A stretch of DNA of 17,539 bases, taken from assembly GCA_035691285.1 (NCBI GenBank), contig DASSJI010000128.1, positions 1 through 17,539 of the forward strand, in the 5' to 3' direction. The notes beneath the pieces were generated by a model. It saw only the letters and a list, made by a program, of their open reading frames with translations, was not told the origin of the DNA and did no database searches. This document shows positions 16,606 through 17,539 of this stretch, in pieces. The DNA is from DATFEN01 sp035691285 (GTDB lineage: Bacteria > Acidobacteriota > Vicinamibacteria > Fen-336). The translations under genes and the position numbers were made by a program. Numbering within the stretch: the first letter of the stretch is position 1; each line of letters starts with the position of its first letter.

Positions 16606-17539
16606 TCAGGAGGCGGGCGCCGCCGCCTCGCCGGGCAGCGCCTCGAGCAGGCTCGGCGCGATCGAGAGGCCGAGGACCACCGCCACGAGCGCCGCGAATG
16701 CGAGCCGGCGCGCCGGCACGCCCCTCCACGGCGCTTCGGCGAGAGCGTAGGCCGCGAATGCGAGCACCACCGGCATGATCGGGACGCGGTAGCGCGCGAA
16801 GCCGTGTGTGACCACGTGGAGCAGGTTGTAGTAGACGAGGAAGCCGAGGAGCAGGCCGGTGACGCGACCCGGGGGGGCCACGCTCGCGCCCCAGGCGAAT
16901 GGCAAGAGGAGCCCCAGGTAGGGCGCCACGAACAAGAAGCCCGCGACCCTGCGGGCCTCGGGCGTCACCGGCCCATAGGCCTCGCGATCGATCTGGGCGA
17001 GGGCCAGGCTGTCGGCCTCCCAGAAGCGCGGCATCTCGGCCTTGAGCTTCTCGAAGAGCCACGCGGGCTGGCGTGCGCGGATCGCCTCGATGCCCTTGCG
17101 GCGCGCGTACTCGTACTTGGCGACCCGGCCCGGCACGCGCGCGTACTCGGCGTACACCTCCTCGCGCGTCATCGGCGCGTTGCCCTGCCACAGGTTGAGC
17201 CCGCCGGCCGTCGAGACCGGCACGAACGCGTGCCACACCATCCAGTTGCGTGCCGTCCACGGGACCACCACGAGGGCGGCGGCCAGGGCGAAGGCACCTG
17301 CGAGCCGCCTGCGGCCGGGACGGGCCCCGAGCCAGAGCGCGGCGATCGGCACGAAGTAGAGCGCCGTCTCGCGGGTCAGGATCGCCAGGCCGAACAGCAG
17401 CCCGGCGGCGAGGGCGTCGGCGCGCGTCCTCTCCGCATCCGCGGCGACGAGACGCTCGAAGCCCCACCAGACGAGCACCAGGAACAGGGTCTCGGACCAG
17501 AAGTGCGCGGTGTACCACACGAGGTCCGGATACACGGCG
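16606..17539 (-). CDS. Partial GT39-like polytopic membrane glycosyltransferase (5' end outside window)
   Basis: The frame stays open to the window edge, so these roughly 311 residues are the C-terminal part of a longer gene; the GTG at 17535 is probably an internal valine. About seven hydrophobic helices are visible. Signature-like parts are YPDLVWYTAHFWSETLF near the visible start, LAILTRETALYFVP, VPWTARNWMVW, GGLNLWQGN, and HGFARYRVPIMP near the end, as seen in dolichyl-phosphate-mannose-type (GT39/GT83) enzymes of bacteria. The catalytic DE motif would be in the missing N-terminus. By family it would use a polyprenyl-phosphate sugar donor on the outer face of the membrane. It is convergent with the GT4 gene, with 0 nt between stops, and may work with it in glycan assembly, which is inference from location. 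Confidence 0.83.
   Translation of the reverse strand, partial: AVYPDLVWYTAHFWSETLFLVLVWWGFERLVAADAERTRADALAAGLLFGLAILTRETALYFVPIAALWLGARPGRRRLAGAFALAAALVVVPWTARNWMVWHAFVPVSTAGGLNLWQGNAPMTREEVYAEYARVPGRVAKYEYARRKGIEAIRARQPAWLFEKLKAEMPRFWEADSLALAQIDREAYGPVTPEARRVAGFLFVAPYLGLLLPFAWGASVAPPGRVTGLLLGFLVYYNLLHVVTHGFARYRVPIMPVVLAFAAYALAEAPWRGVPARRLAFAALVAVVLGLSIAPSLLEALPGEAAAPAS

Overview
The window is very GC-rich (roughly 70% by eye), densely packed with genes, and looks like an ordinary bacterial chromosome. A eukaryotic-like Ser/Thr kinase fused to a TolB-type beta-propeller, lipid-linked-sugar glycosyltransferases and a TPR/cyclic-nucleotide-binding protein fit a soil or sediment lineage such as Rokubacteria/Methylomirabilota, Acidobacteriota or a deltaproteobacterial relative. 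I cannot fix the phylum from this sequence. No rRNA, tRNA, CRISPR array, insertion sequence, integrase or phage gene was seen. No gene-free stretch exceeds about 110 bases.

Layout. (1) 1-364: the 3' end of a gene cut by the window edge, possibly a TrmB-like regulator. (2) 396-1995: a TetR regulator with a well-formed promoter and a likely operator, followed by an alpha/beta hydrolase with a C-terminal cysteine cluster. (3) 2033-7657: three molybdenum cofactor genes, moaE (+), moaA (-) and moaD (+), interleaved with a GT39-type membrane glycosyltransferase (-) and a protein with two cyclic-nucleotide-binding domains (-). (4) 7654-10992, minus strand: an aldehyde dehydrogenase, a histidine kinase and an OmpR-type response regulator, apparently one operon. 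(5) 11077-11496: an NTF2/SnoaL-like protein. (6) 11509-14375, minus strand: a 78-residue helical protein of unknown function followed by the kinase-propeller protein. (7) 14400-16605: thioredoxin reductase, then a family 4 glycosyltransferase preceded by a near-perfect 24-bp palindrome. (8) 16606-17539: a second GT39-like membrane protein cut by the window edge.

How the parts fit. MoaA makes the first intermediate of molybdopterin synthesis. MoaD and MoaE form molybdopterin synthase. moaC is not in the window. The two membrane GT-C proteins and the cytosolic GT4 suggest surface glycan or protein glycosylation. The two-component pair probably controls or responds to something linked to the aldehyde dehydrogenase.

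The strongest pattern beyond gene content is regulatory. At least seven genes have a TAnnnT hexamer ending 6-12 nt before the start codon, often with no Shine-Dalgarno, which suggests many leaderless transcripts. In the 24-bp gap between trxB and the 78-residue gene, one symmetric -10 element appears to serve both directions. I found no clearly new defence, mobile or biosynthetic system. The candidates below are modest and their limits are stated.
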